Shown here piece by piece: positions 48,401 through 61,300 of a stretch of 64,000 bases of DNA (the first letter of the stretch is position 1; each line of letters begins with the position of its first letter). The position numbers and the translations under genes are program-made. The notes beneath the pieces are model-generated. The model was given only the letters and a program-made list of their open reading frames with translations. It was not told the DNA's origin and did not search any database. The stretch comes from Vanessa cardui (Eukaryota; Arthropoda; Insecta; Lepidoptera; Nymphalidae), in the NCBI RefSeq assembly GCF_905220365.1, contig NC_061127.1, positions 4,402,001 to 4,466,000 of the forward strand. Reading direction: 5' to 3'.

Positions 48401-51400
48401 ATTCGCCTTACCATAAGAAAAAATAAAAGGCTCCTTGTAGCTTAATAAACGTATTTCTGTAGAAATCATAGTTCTGTAAAAGCAAGATTGTTCAAACTGA
48501 TTTGATTTTAATATAATAAACTTTGTACACACTGTTGTTTCGCAGATTGGAAGCGATCATCCAGGTTATTCACACGATGCCTCACGAAACGCCACAGCAG
48601 GTAATTTGATAAAGTGTCCGGATCCGTCTTCTCTATCAATTGAACTAAGTGCTGATGACGATGAACGAAATATGATTGGTTACAGCTATTTATCACACTG
48701 ATAAAAATTAATGGCAATTTTTTTAAGAAAGCCCATTGAAATACTCACACTACCACAATAACGTACTTTCATTATAATTGTCCCTATAATAGGATATCAT
48801 AAAATTTATATAATAGGTCCTTATGTAAAGGTCGCATGAATAACACGACACGGACATAAAATATATTAAAAAAATTAATGTTTAAGTCTGATTACAAAAT
48901 GACACTTTCATCCTATTTAAATATCAATTAATATAAAACAAAAGTTATATATACTTACTCGTACATAGGTTAATGCAAATAGGACGACGGTTTCCTGAGA
49001 CTCTACAGTTCTATTCATTACAATGCATAGGTATCTCCTCCAATCGACCTGAGGAACTAACCCTTCGAGCTTTGCAAGTGTCATACGACGATATAGCTCT
49101 GAAACGTTGCGTCTGTCTTCTGGTGCGGAAGTTATTTTAGCTAATCTGTAATTACCAAAACAATAATCTATGGATTTTACATTGGTTAGTGTAAGGCTTT
49201 TAAAGTCTGCCAGTTGGTAAAACCCGGTTTTCTTGAAGTTTTCGAAAACTTGGTGGATTTGTATCGGTCGTATGCATGTTGTTCTACAGAAAAACCAAAG
49301 GAAACTTAAGTATGCTTGTAATGGTTCAAACTGGCTAACGCATGCTATTTTACTACTAGGCTACCTTTTGTTACACAATTAATAAGTTAATAAAAAAAAT
49401 TGATAATTTTCATAATATTCTACTATTTTAAGGGACATAATAAATTGATCATTTCCACCAATTTATTAAAATAAAAAAATATATATTTTTAAGAATTACT
49501 TACTTGATTTCAAAATCAATTAGTTTATCGGCGTCAGCTTTTACATGATCATCTTGCCCTCCAAGTAATAGGGCAACTTTAATTAAGTATGTCTTGTAAG
49601 CGTCTAAATAAACCTTATTACTTTCTTGCAGAAAATAATCCCTTGTGGGTAGCCCTACAACAGACAAGCAAGGTTTAAGTGATATTTATACTATATTATT
49701 GATTTTAAATGCTCTTAGTGGTAGGTACCTAAGCTTGTTTGGTCAAATTGTATCACAAACTCATCAGAGTTTTTAATATCTGGTCCAACCCATTCCGATA
49801 TTAATATGTCATTATTGAACAATCTCAATTTCGCCATGAGTTCTAACCAATCAAATTTTTTCGCATCCCAATTAGTTTTTAAAATCGGCCATCCACCCAG
49901 AATATCCAATAGATCTAAAAGAGGTTGGTGTCCTCTTGCATGTAATATGTCATGATTCATACAAGATTTGAAAAGAAATCTAGCTTTCAAAGCGGCATCA
50001 CCATTAGCCGGGTCAAGAGGGTTTTTGTTTTTGGAGTCGTATATCGAAACAAATTCCTCAATAGTTTCTTTTCTTTTCACTCTTTTAAGTGGTTTGGCAA
50101 TAATTTTGATTTCGGTATCAAGAGATCTGTGACGAGTACGTTTCTCGAATCTTTTAGTGTTATAGTATCTCCTATGTCTACGTAAGTATTTGTTCTTATT
50201 ATATTTATTTTTAATAAGATGATCGTGTAATTTATGTTTTACTTTAGATAAGGGTTTATTCATTTGTTTTGATTTTCTATCTAAATATCTACGAATGCGA
50301 TTTATTATTTCAGATTTGCTATTATTAAAACTATTTATTTCAGCTGATTTCGAAATTTCTTTAGAATTCGTTAGGAAATCATCAACTTGCTTTTTATCAA
50401 GATTGCTTGAGCAAATTGAAGGTTGTGTTATTGACAGAAAATTATCCTTTAAATCCAAATGTGGACCTGGAAAATTAGTTGGTACGTATTCATTTTTTCG
50501 GAATTCCAGAAGTTCTTTGAGAACGTGATCTAAATTTTCTCTTAACATCTCAAACGTATCGTAACTGCAAGAAGATAATGATACACAGTTTATAAGACGT
50601 GATTAAATTAAATTGTTTATCAAAGTTCACTCACCCAGCTTTATCGGCTGGAATAGGGTTGAGTGCTGGCCAGTTTCCACACGCATATTGATAAAAATCG
50701 TGACAAGGATCTGCTTCTTTGTCCATATATTGTTTCATTATGCTTGCTTGCGTGTGTCGAATCGTCTCCCTGTCACCTTGTATTTTCCAAAAGGAATGGA
50801 TAGCTGCATATTCGTGAAAAATTAAGAGTTTTCGTTCATTTCAAATAAATTTATGGGTAGTTACGGGTATATGTTTAGTGTGTATATGACTATAATTACG
50901 TAAGTGGGGAATCCGACTATCGAACACGAAAAATTATATTTTCTTTTTCTTTCTTATATTACTCTACATATATCTTCAATATTTTTAGCCAATTCAATGA
51001 ATAAGCACGATTATATGGTAAGAAATAAGCGTAACTATTATATAATTTGTTGTTGTTGTTATTGTTGTGTGTATTGTATGGTGATATATTTTTTATGTCA
51101 TGTAAGTACTCTACAGTCCATATTTTTTAAGTTTATTTTATTAAAGCTCACTATTATGGCACCCCTTGGTTATAGATTTACAATTATGTATGTGTTACAC
51201 ATAAATTGATTATTTTATACCTAGAATGTAATTTGTTATTTACCTGCGTGAGGTTTAACTGGCTTATACATATGTGCAGCAGAGCCCATTTCTGCTTCTT
51301 CTAGCTCTGGTTGACGGCGGACTTGTTCTACGTCATCTAGTGGACCACGGTCCACATATATCTCAGGATGGACCACACTTTCATGTAAATTTAATTAATC

Positions 51401-52590
51401 AACTTACGAAACGAGCATACTTAGACAATATATAATAGTTTAAGAAACAAATATAGATAAAATATGAATTCCATTTGCAATAACACATATTGATTTTAAA
51501 CATTATATTTGATATATTTTCGACGCTGTAACAACATCATCACTATCACTATCACTACATAGCATAAAACAAAGTCGCTTTCTCTGTCCCTATATCCCTA
51601 TGTATGCTTAAATCTTTGAAACTACGGAACAGATTTTGATGCGGTTTTTTTAATAGATAGGAGTGATTCAAGAGGAAGGTTATTTTTATATAGTACATTG
51701 ATAATGTAGTAAAGAAACACTAGAATTTTAGAATTTGTAATGTAATGTATAAACATTTTAGGTATATTTATTATTTACATCAGTATTTTACCCGTGAGAA
51801 GCCGGCACAGGTCGCTAGTAATTTAAAGTAAGGTAAGCAAAAATAATCTACCTTTGTAAATTACCCTCTTCGTCATATTGTTCGTTAGACTTACTGTCAT
51901 AATCAATTTCAGACTCTCCGACATTTCCTTCTACGTCTTCTTCTTCATTTTCTTCGTTTCGTGATTTTTTGTAAATTGGATTTTCTAAACTAGAATTTAT
52001 ACAGACCTAATTTTGTTAGGCTTTTAAAGGGAAATCATTTTTTAAATTGAAATTATTTTTATATGTATTTATACCTTGTAATCGGATGAAGGTAAAACTA
52101 TAAACAAAGTATAGGAATTATATTTTTAATATGCTATCGGAAAATAATTACTAACTACTTACCCGTAATCTTGAGACGTAAACGTAAATTGACTTTTCCG
52201 TTTAATCCTTGTTGGAACGCGTTGATTCCTTTCCTCATCATTCCATATAATTATGTCACTTCCGTCATTACTCTTATAAAGTTCACTGTTACTATTTGTA
52301 TCTCGTTGAGAAAATGTTATTTCCTCGTGAGGAAGGAAAGACGTCTGAAATCCTTGAAATACCTCTCTTTCTTCAGGATCTATGCCTTCCAATTTCGTAT
52401 ATCTCTTGGGAATATTTTTAACAACAAATTGATCCGACGGGTCGCCCAGTGTATCTAAAGGATTTCTCAAAACAAAATACGCAATAGAAAAGAAAGAAGT
52501 TACAGCTATAAGAAGTAAAAAATTACAGTAATTAGCACTTTTTGGCTTTAACGAAATTGCATGGAGGTAATGCGTGTCAACACGCGCCAT
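45494..52590 (-). CDS. Neprilysin-like M13 zinc metallopeptidase, with extra insert
   Basis: Exons (minus): 52163-52590, 51852-51989, 51244-51377, 50635-50803, 49729-50564, 49504-49654, 48959-49145, 48533-48651, 47584-47976, 47153-47325, 46612-46796, 46092-46235, 45494-45670. Phases agree, giving 1077 residues (typical family members about 750-850). It is a type II membrane ectoenzyme: cytosolic tail 1-21, signal anchor about 22-41. Conserved parts in order are DPCHDFYQYACGNW (265-278), NAYY (870-873), zinc-binding HEITH (911-915), third zinc ligand in ENIAD (973-977) and terminal CSVW. All catalytic residues are intact, so it should cleave peptides outside the cell. Odd points: a ~210-residue acidic stalk and a Lys/Arg-rich insert (about 313-475, exon 5). 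The exact neprilysin subgroup is not assigned. Confidence 0.92.
51537..51818 (+). mobile_element. Non-autonomous Helitron in a neprilysin-like intron
   Basis: Full-length family copy, antisense to the host gene. The terminal hairpin is partly decayed, followed by CTAG at 51815-51818. It ends 33 bp from the exon at 51852. Confidence 0.75.
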
Positions 52591-52900
52591 GACAATTCCT
52601 GACTGCCGGTGTCAGAAAATCCTTAGAGATTCGTAACTGGAACATCGTATATAAACTATGTATACAACGGCCATTGTAATGTTGACCCTGGGGATCGGAG
52701 TACGCGTCGGGAAAATTGTGAGCAATCATGTACGCCACTTTGTCAATTATATTTGAATTTGTTATGGTATTTTTTTCTGGTTTAACACTGGCTGTTTTAA
52801 AAAAAAAATCTGACAAATCATTATGTCATTTTCAATAAGTCAAATTAATTGTTTGGATTGAATACTCTTGGTACATAAACAAGTAATATTATCAATCAAA
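52591..52900. promoter_or_regulatory. Head-to-head intergenic region
   Basis: Only 310 bp separate the ATGs of the neprilysin-like gene (minus) and the F-box gene (plus), so both promoters must share or overlap this stretch unless distant leaders exist. No clear TATA box. Confidence 0.4.
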
Positions 52901-55900
52901 ATGATGTCTTTTGATGATTTATTCAAGAAAGTGCAATCGGTTCACGATTTAGTTTTGTCAAAAATGGGTTGCGGTAAACATGATAATAATTTTATCAAAT
53001 CAGTAACATCATACATATGATTACTTGCTAATAATTTGAAAATCTTAAGACATGGGCCCGAAGCGAAATAAACTAACTCTCATTAGTATTCATAAGCTCT
53101 TGAATGGTCCAAGTCCGTGACCCTGATGCAGAAGTACCCCGACATTGCTCCTCAACCGTGAGATACGCGACGTTATGTTTCCTGTACCCGGAATTACTCT
53201 GGTTCACTTACCTTCACGCTCAATACTAGTATCTTACTGTACTATATGTTATAATAAACTAGTAGTCACCCGCGACTTCGCTCGTTTTAGGGTGTTGGTT
53301 GTCATGTGTCAGGTAAAATAGTACAACAACAACAACAGCCTGTAAATTCCCGCTGCTGGGCTAAAGGCCTCCTCTACCTTTGAGGAGAAGGTTTGGAACA
53401 TATTCCACCACGCTGTTCCAATGCGGGTTGGTGGAATACACATATGGCAGAATTTCTATGAAATTTGTCACATGCAGGTTTCCTCACGATGTTTTCCTTC
53501 ACCGCTGAGCACGAGATGAATTATAAAGGCAAATTAAGCACATGAATCAGCGGTGCTTGCCTGGGTTTGAACCCGCAATCACAGGTTAAGATGCACACGT
53601 TCTAACCACTGGGCCATCTCGACTCTAAAATAGTAGTCTATGTCCTTTCTTGGAGTTCAAGTTTGCTTCATATTAAATTTCATCAAATTTAGTTCAGTGG
53701 TTTGTCCGTGAAAGCGCGACAGACACACAGAGTTACTTTCACATTTATAATATTAATTTTAATATAGATTGATATTCGGTTACTTTAAATTGATTATTCT
53801 CATTATATATTTTTAAAGCTAATCAAGATCATTCAAACGATGAATTGGAATTTAGCAAACGTTTATATGAAATCAAATGTTGGTTTATACGTATTTCCTG
53901 GAAGAATAAAAAAAGATTTGTGCTTGATCTCTTAGATGATATTACAAGTATGTTTACACTCTCTGTATTGTTGAAATCAATATGGAACGCCCGGTCTAAA
54001 GACGCTATATTGTCTATAAGCGAGTAAGTCGATATTTTAATCACATTCCTTACTAAAAATTGATAACTATCCATACATATAATAAAATTGCAGTGTTTGT
54101 TGGTAATATTAAAATAGACCTTTCTTACTCAATGCATATGTATGTATACACGGTAAATATACCAAAATAACATTTTTTTACAATTTTAGTCTGTTTGTCT
54201 GTCTGTTTGTTTGTTCCAGCTAATCTCTGGAAAGGCTGTGCCGATTTTGATGGGACTTTCACTGGCAGATAGCTGATATTATAGGCTACAATTTTTTTAT
54301 TTAAACGCGTACAAGGTCACGGGCACAACTAGTGTTGAAATAAATGTAATAGTAGTCACCACCTAATGAAGTAATTACCAAGCTCCATTTAGGTATAAGA
54401 CGTGGAGCAGCTATGACCAAGTACCCTTGGATCACGATCGAACTGTACTCATGTCCTCAATCCAAGATGCTATAAAGAGTTATCGCAAATGGTTTCGTGC
54501 TCTTCATTCAGTTAGTATTACAATCAATTGAAATTAAATGTTTAATTTTTGTATTCATGATAATAAATTTTCCTTACTGCAAATTAATTACCAAAGACTA
54601 GATTTTTAAGCCAAATATTTAGGTTATCAAAGATTGTGTAAATAATGATAATAAATTAAATTCTCCTATGTTGGTGGAAAACGATTACCATATAATTTTG
54701 ATTGTTAAATTACAAAACTTTGGAAACAATATTCTAAGAACAAAAATAAACAAAATACAGACTCTAACTTTTTGAATAGGCTCAACAATGCCTAGCTTTA
54801 GCGGAATTGCTATCGGTTGCTGGAGGTCCTATTATATGGGAAGTATTTAAGACCGCTGAGAAAATTTACGAGCAAAACGTAGAACAAGAGATGGAAAATT
54901 TAGTAGAATGTGTCGTGGTTAATGAACCACCTCAGGAAAAAAAGCCCATTATCGTTGAAGCAGTAAGATAATTTGGTTTCAACTACATTGTATTTCTTCT
55001 CACAGTTGTGCTTGATTTATATTTTATTTATGCAGCCTAAAAAAGAACAAACGCCGCGTCGAAAAAGTTCTGTAACACAAATTTTGGAAACATCCACACA
55101 TCCCACAATAAATGGACAAAAAGAGGTAAAATACATTTTATAGTTGTGTCATCGTTATCATTTTCATTACATAGTATAAAATAAAGGCTTACCGCTGTGT
55201 ATCCCTATGTATGATCTTTGAAATCTTTAAAATTACGCTCGGATTGGGATGCGGTTTTTTTAATACATAGATTGATTCAAGAGGAAGGTTTTTGTGTATA
55301 CATGGATACTATAGTAAAGATACCCTAACAATTTTAGAAGTTTTGTATGTGATTTAAATAAACACATCTTTTGTAGTACATATATTTTGACAGTATTTTA
55401 CCCAAACGAATCTGAGGCGGGACGCTATTTTTTATAACTATAAAAAAAATCCTTATACTAGGAAACTTTTAATCAATAAAATTGGTTTTAGTTGGATACA
55501 AATTTAGCTTTGTGGGCCACTACGATTAAGGCTATGAAGGATAGTTTGAAGTTGGAAGAGTTAGAGATGACTTTTAATGATGGGACACAGAAGAGAATTT
55601 GGAAAGTAAATCGATTAAAACCGGACAATTCTGAGACTGTAGATTTCGTACGTATTTGAGTGATTATTGGCTGGAAATTAATATATTTTTTTATTTTGCT
55701 TATATGCTATATGCTTGTGGCATCACATGCAACTTCGGTCGCGTATACGTTGAAAATATTTGTACAATAAAGACCATATCTTTAGAACGTTAGGTGAAAG
55801 TACTATGTAAAGTTTGTGTAAAGGTCTTATAATTTTATTAAGTAGGTGACTATGATTTACTCGTACTTGATAACTATTTTGTTGCGAATTTATTTTAAAC

Positions 55901-57688
55901 CAATAATAAATACTTCTTAAGATATGTACAAAATTTTAGACTATTATTGGTATTTGTTTGATTAAATTTGAAACCGTATCAGTCGGTCCTGATATTAGCG
56001 AGTTTAATCGATCAAACAAAAACTCTCCAGCTTAGTAATATTACTATACGTCATTGTAAGTGAATGGTAATCATTGGGATGCATCAGTCAACAGTCTAAC
56101 GCTAGAAGCAGACAATTGGCATTGAAAACATACTCAGATACCTTTGCGTTTGGGTGGCATTAAATTCTGTCCTATATTCGATATTCTTCCGCAAATGTCA
56201 CTTTCGATTTTTGCATTTTTTGCTTAGAGATCTTAAAACTAAGAATTTCAACTAGAACTAGAAGTGTACAAAAAGAGTGTTGTGGAAAGAAAAGATTTCT
56301 CAGAAACACCAGCATCTTCATCAGACTGGAAGAATGGTCATCGGCAGATACCAACTTATGGCACTTATGGCAAAAACGAATTAGAAATTAAAAATAATAA
56401 CCCCTTAATTTTTAGATACAATTGTTGCCATCAGCATTAAGTAAACGTATTTTGCTGCATCTACCTTTGAGTCAATTGAGTGACTGTGCTCGAGTAAATA
56501 AGTACTGGGCATACTTGGTTGATGAATTTCGTGCAGAATTAATTGCTAGACAGAAAATTGATATCGAGCTGGAAAAACTAAGAGTGAGACTTTTTTTTAA
56601 TTACGTGTTTAGCAATTTTGTATTAAGACTCATTATTAAATATATATACTTAATATTTGTATCAAAAGTGATTGGACAAGTCTAATTTTAGTAAGTCAGG
56701 AGTCTATTTTCAAAAAGTTGTTCTTTTCTTTGTTTATACACAACCATATTAGATGGTTTGTTTTATTGCAATATTAATATGTAGGTGTAATAAATAATGC
56801 TATATTGTTCTTAAAGTAGAGACATAAGGACGGTCATCAATTGAAAACATTTTCAGATTATAAAATACGAATTGGCATGTTGTTGCTAATTTATTAAATA
56901 TTAAAAATAATTTGTTACTTAATATAAATAATATCTTATCATTATTTACTAATTAATGTGTATAATTTTATTTTAGGAAAATATGCTACGTCACGAAGAT
57001 AGTGTAGCTTTGCCTAATGATTTGACTGAATTGAAAATAAAATCGGATCTCACCAGCCACGCCAAAATAAAAGACACTAATGCATATTTTAATAAACCTT
57101 ATCCTTACTGTTTAGTTTTAGAAATGAACAAAGCAAAGCAACGAAGAATTGCAAAAGTTAGTAGGAATTGAATATTTAATAGTGGTTATCTTTTTCAGGA
57201 TCGTAATTTAACTCAATTGCATACGTCATGTTCACAAAACGCAAAAATAAAGACGATATAACTTTGAAAACATTTTAACATTATTGTTTTTCTAAATCGT
57301 AAATTTATAACATGTACTAAAATTTTAGCCATCGTTCAGAAATATGACAGATTTAAATAATCGTTTGGTCATACGTGGTGCTGCCGATAAGAATATACGA
57401 AAATTGTGTGAAAACATTTGTAAGATTAATGAAAATAATAAAGGACCTGAGGTGTGTTTAAATGATGGTTATTTTAAAATATATCGAATGTCACACAAAA
57501 ATATATTCCTTTCTATCTCATTGACTTACAATTGATAATTACTAATATTTAACAATATAATATTCTTATAAATAGAGATCCTTGGAACCGTAAGGCGATG
57601 GATCAAAGAGAAAATTAAATATTATGTATCAAAAAGACAACGGTGGTACAGTAACTATTTGAAGCCCCTGGAAGATATTACTAACTAA
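52901..57688 (+). CDS. F-box protein resembling the FBXW10 N-terminal half
   Basis: Exons: 52901-52973, 53819-54023, 54393-54510, 54780-54962, 55036-55125, 55492-55647, 56416-56583, 56977-57156, 57329-57451, 57578-57688. All are GT-AG with matching phases, giving 468 residues. The first exon uses the donor at 52974 (TGCG before GTAAAC); a later donor would break the frame. Residues 30-90 (CWFIRISWKNKKRF region) and 130-170 resemble the region before the F-box of FBXW10/CDRT1. The F-box is at about 279-313 (LPSALSKRILLHLPLSQL). F-box proteins bridge a target to the SKP1-cullin ubiquitin ligase. The usual C-terminal WD40 propeller is absent: after the F-box come about 155 basic, helical residues and a stop. 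Homology is from memory of family pattern; moderate certainty. Confidence 0.75.
53259..53770 (-). repeat. Helitron-like repeat split by a SINE, F-box gene intron 1
   Basis: Reverse orientation. A CTAG terminus at 53259-53262, next to a CGCGACTTCGCTCG block, begins it. The body resumes after the SINE to about 53770 (TTTCACATTTATAATATTA). Relatives are at 63089-63255 and about 60716-60790. Confidence 0.6.
53324..53626 (-). repeat. SINE family B, nested
   Basis: Full-length reverse copy with a CAA-repeat tail, flanked by a 9-bp target duplication AAAATAGTA (53315-53323, 53627-53635) inside the older repeat. Confidence 0.92.
54064..54332 (+). repeat. Interspersed repeat, family R, F-box gene intron 2
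   Basis: Best-preserved copy, ending GGGCACAACTAG at 54332. Related to 4829-5131 (reverse) and 41074-41280. Confidence 0.65.
55143..55430 (+). mobile_element. Decayed Helitron in F-box gene intron 5
   Basis: Family body blocks are present (GATGCGGTTTTTTTAATA, AAGAGGAAGGTTT). The terminus is degraded to GGCGGGACGCTATT. Confidence 0.65.
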
Positions 57689-58389
57689 ATTATATTATGG
57701 TAAATTAATTTACAACGTAGTGTATACAAATAAAAAAATACAATTATATAACAAATTCACCATTTTTTTTATTTCGTTGATATTAATATGAGTGACTTTA
57801 GAACATATTTTAAAAGTGCGTAAATTTAAATAGCATGTTTAAAACACGCTTATAGGTACTTAAACGGATTTACTGTTTACACTCCATTGATAATGATGAT
57901 GAATTTATTTAAAGCACAAAACTATATTACATGAAACATGAAGGCTCACATTGTGTTTTGGATGTCTTATCTTAATGTATTCAACAATATAGTCAAATAA
58001 AATAAAAAATGTATATCTATAATAATCAAGTTTAAAGAATAATAAATATATTAAATAAATAAAATGCTTTCTTAAGCTGACTCATTTGAACTGTTGAATC
58101 GACTGTGGCTGGAATGTCTAGAAAGATCTAGTTCAAGAAAAATTTTTTTTAGTCTATATACATAATTTTAGTGTAATAATGACGTTGACATTTATGAATT
58201 TGTCATTGTCAGTTTATGATGCATTCTATTTTATCTGTTGGTTTGCGCGAACGTTTTGGATTCGAGAAAAACATTTTCTTATTTTTTCTCTCGCGTAATA
58301 GTCGGGATTAAGGAAATCCGTTCAAATTGTGTTATGATGAGATCTGTGTTTTAATTTATGTAAAAAAGTGTATCAAATAAACTGTAACA
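57689..58389. other. Intergenic, F-box gene to CHIP
   Basis: Holds the F-box gene 3' region (an AATAAA-like run near 57730) and the CHIP promoter and 5'UTR. There is a GC-richer patch at 58235-58325 but no defined motif. About 700 bp with no further gene. Confidence 0.5.
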
Positions 58390-61300
58390 ATGAGTAAGCA
58401 TATGTATTCTACTGCAAACTTAACCGATAAGGAGCTGAAAGAACAAGGAAACAGATTGTTTAGCTTACGTAGATTTGAAGATGCTATGAACTGCTATACT
58501 AAGGCCATCGTAAGTTTTGGACACATTAACATATATATTTTTTTCTCATAAACAAGAATAATATTTGAATTTTAATGAACCTTTGTTTATTGAGTTTAAC
58601 TTTATTCTTGTCCTTTAACTGTTTGATATTTCATTGACATATATTGATTATGTTTTTTAATATTTATTAATTCTCATACTATAGGTATGAGAATTCTTGC
58701 TAATCGTGGAATGAGGATTGTTCCAAAATGGCTATAAATATTTTTCATTTAATTGTAGATAAAAAATCCTTCAGTATCAACATACTATACAAACAGGGCA
58801 CTATGCCATTTAAAAATGAAGAGATGGGAGGCTACATGTCAGGATTGTCGAAGGGCTCTCGACATAGATAACAATCAAGTGAAGGGACATTTTTTCCTCG
58901 GCCAGGCTTTGGTGGAACAGGAATGCTATGATGAGGCTATTAAACATTTACATAGAGGTAATTTACATAACTACTACAGTATGGGTTTTGTTTATTAATA
59001 TTTCGAGTTATATTTTGAAATAAATAATAAACACTTCATTACACATAAAAACAAAACAGTTACAAAAAAAAAACACAAACATGATAAAATATTAGAATAT
59101 CTATAGGCAGTTAATTTATAAGAACAGAACAAAGAATACACAGAAAGAAAAATTGTTTATGGAAAAATAAAAAAATAACCTATTTGATAGTAATTATATT
59201 TGATAGTAAATTTAAATGAACAGATGAATGAGAAAAACTGTTAACTTATTGTTAGTTTAATTATGACACCCTTTTCTCTGCCTTAAGTAGCTCGAAAGAG
59301 ATTGCTGTTTTAGTCATAAGGCTGCTTCTTGTATCTCTTACTTTATTGTAATGATATTTTTTACTTTTATTTATGGCAAGAGAGATAACATTTTGTTAAA
59401 TTATTTGTTGGAGTGTAGTTATATGGTGATATATAGTGTTTCTATGATATTAATTCCAGCAAATGATCTCGCTCGTGAACAAAAACTTAATTTTGGAGAT
59501 GACATCGCAGCACAGATACGGATTGCTAGGAAGAAGAGATGGAATGTTCAGGAGGAAAAGAGAATATCTCAAGAAATTGAATTGCAGACATATTTAAATA
59601 GGTAATAGCATAATGTAATGATTATATAACATTGTTGTGATGTTGAGAAAACAAAATAAAATGAAGTAGATAAGTATAACGGTTTAAAATCAAGTCTTTG
59701 AGTGCTTATTAATTATTAATGAGATATTTTAAATTTGCCGGGTGATAATTTCATAACCTTATTTAAATTGGAAATCAAAGCAACCTTGAGTGCTTAGAGC
59801 TATCAACTATTGTTTAATCCTCATAGTATTAAGATCATATTTCACTATTTTTTTTTATTAGATTTCAAATGATATATTAAAGTCAATTTGTCTGAAGTTT
59901 TAACTACGGTAATATATCATAATCTGTTTATAAATTGTAAAATGGTTTAAAAAAAATTACAAATATTTAACAGTTACAAATATTATAAGAAACAAAAGGA
60001 ATACACTAAAAGTCATGATTGAAGCCTCAAGTTGAGATGTTGGTTAATAATACATGACCTACGATGTTATAAGCCTTATTAATATAAGCCTTTGTTATTG
60101 TTTTATGCCTGACATATCTTATAAGTTCAATTCAAAGAAGTTTAAAAGTATATGTTGCATTATTTTTATATATTTAAATTTAGCAAGATAGACTACTGAG
60201 CCACCGAATCATCATGTTACTTAATAAGTAATAATTTTTCTATTAGATTGATTCAGAAGTGCCGTTGATTACAGTAATTGAGATTGCAGGTATTCAAAGT
60301 ATTGATATTCGATGTTATAGTTTATTCTAATTGAGGAAGGAAGAGATTTAAACAAATTTAACATGTATTAATTAAACTATTTTTTTTTTATGGAAAAGTT
60401 TGGTGGACGAGCATATGGGCCACCTGATGGTAAGTGGTCACCATCACCCATAGACAATGGCGCTGTAAGAAATATTAACTATTCCTTACATCGTCAATGC
60501 ACCATCAACCTTGGGAACTAAGATGCTACATCCCTTGTGCCTGTACTTACACTGGCTCACTCACACATCAAACCGGAACACAACAATACTGGATACTGTT
60601 GTTTAGCGGTAACTATTTCACTTTTGTAGGTAACTGGTAAATACCAGTCTGTTAATTACTTTGTTACTATTTTTTACCCTATGAATATAGAAGTTACATA
60701 TGCTATACTCATACTATATATGCAAACTTGCTTTCACGACTAAATCAATAAACTAAATTTGATGAAATTTAGTTTAAAGCAAGCTTTAACCTCGAGGAAT
60801 CCATTCATCCTCCAGCTCCATTTTAATACCTACGAAGACCAGAGTCGGATTTAAAGGTCTGGAGGCCCCCGGGCCACAAAGCAGTGGGGGCCCTAGACAA
60901 ACAGAAGCGTGAACAACCTAATAATTTTATTATCTTGAATCAATTACTTTTTCATTTCAATCACTAAGCTATGATTTATTTACTTGTATTGGTAACTTTT
61001 AAAATATTAAATAATAACATTATTATAATTTGACTATATCTCGGTATTTGTTAACTTGTTGAAAAATGTGGCCCCCAATAATGTGGAGGCCCCAGGGCAG
61101 TTGCCCCGGTTGCCCTCCCCTAAATACGGCCCTGACGAAGACCTAACACAAGAATGAAAAATAGTATGATATATAGATATTTATTTTGAGTTATTGTTAT
61201 TTTGATTGCAGGTTAATAAATGAAGATATGCAGAGAAGAATAGAATCAATAAAGTTAGAGAATATAAATGAAGAGGATACCGGCAGCAAGGTAGCAAAGA

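Noticed and set aside
48652..48717. Extending neprilysin-like exon 8 upstream to include SCNQSYFVHRHQ
   Set aside because: Upstream acceptors need phase 2 while exon 7 ends in phase 0; the acceptor CAG at 48652-48654 keeps frame and matches family spacing.
53003..53020. Alternative donor at 53003 for exon 1 of the F-box gene
   Set aside because: It gives phase 0, which breaks the exon 2 frame; the donor at 52974 fits phase 1 and has a GTAAAC consensus.
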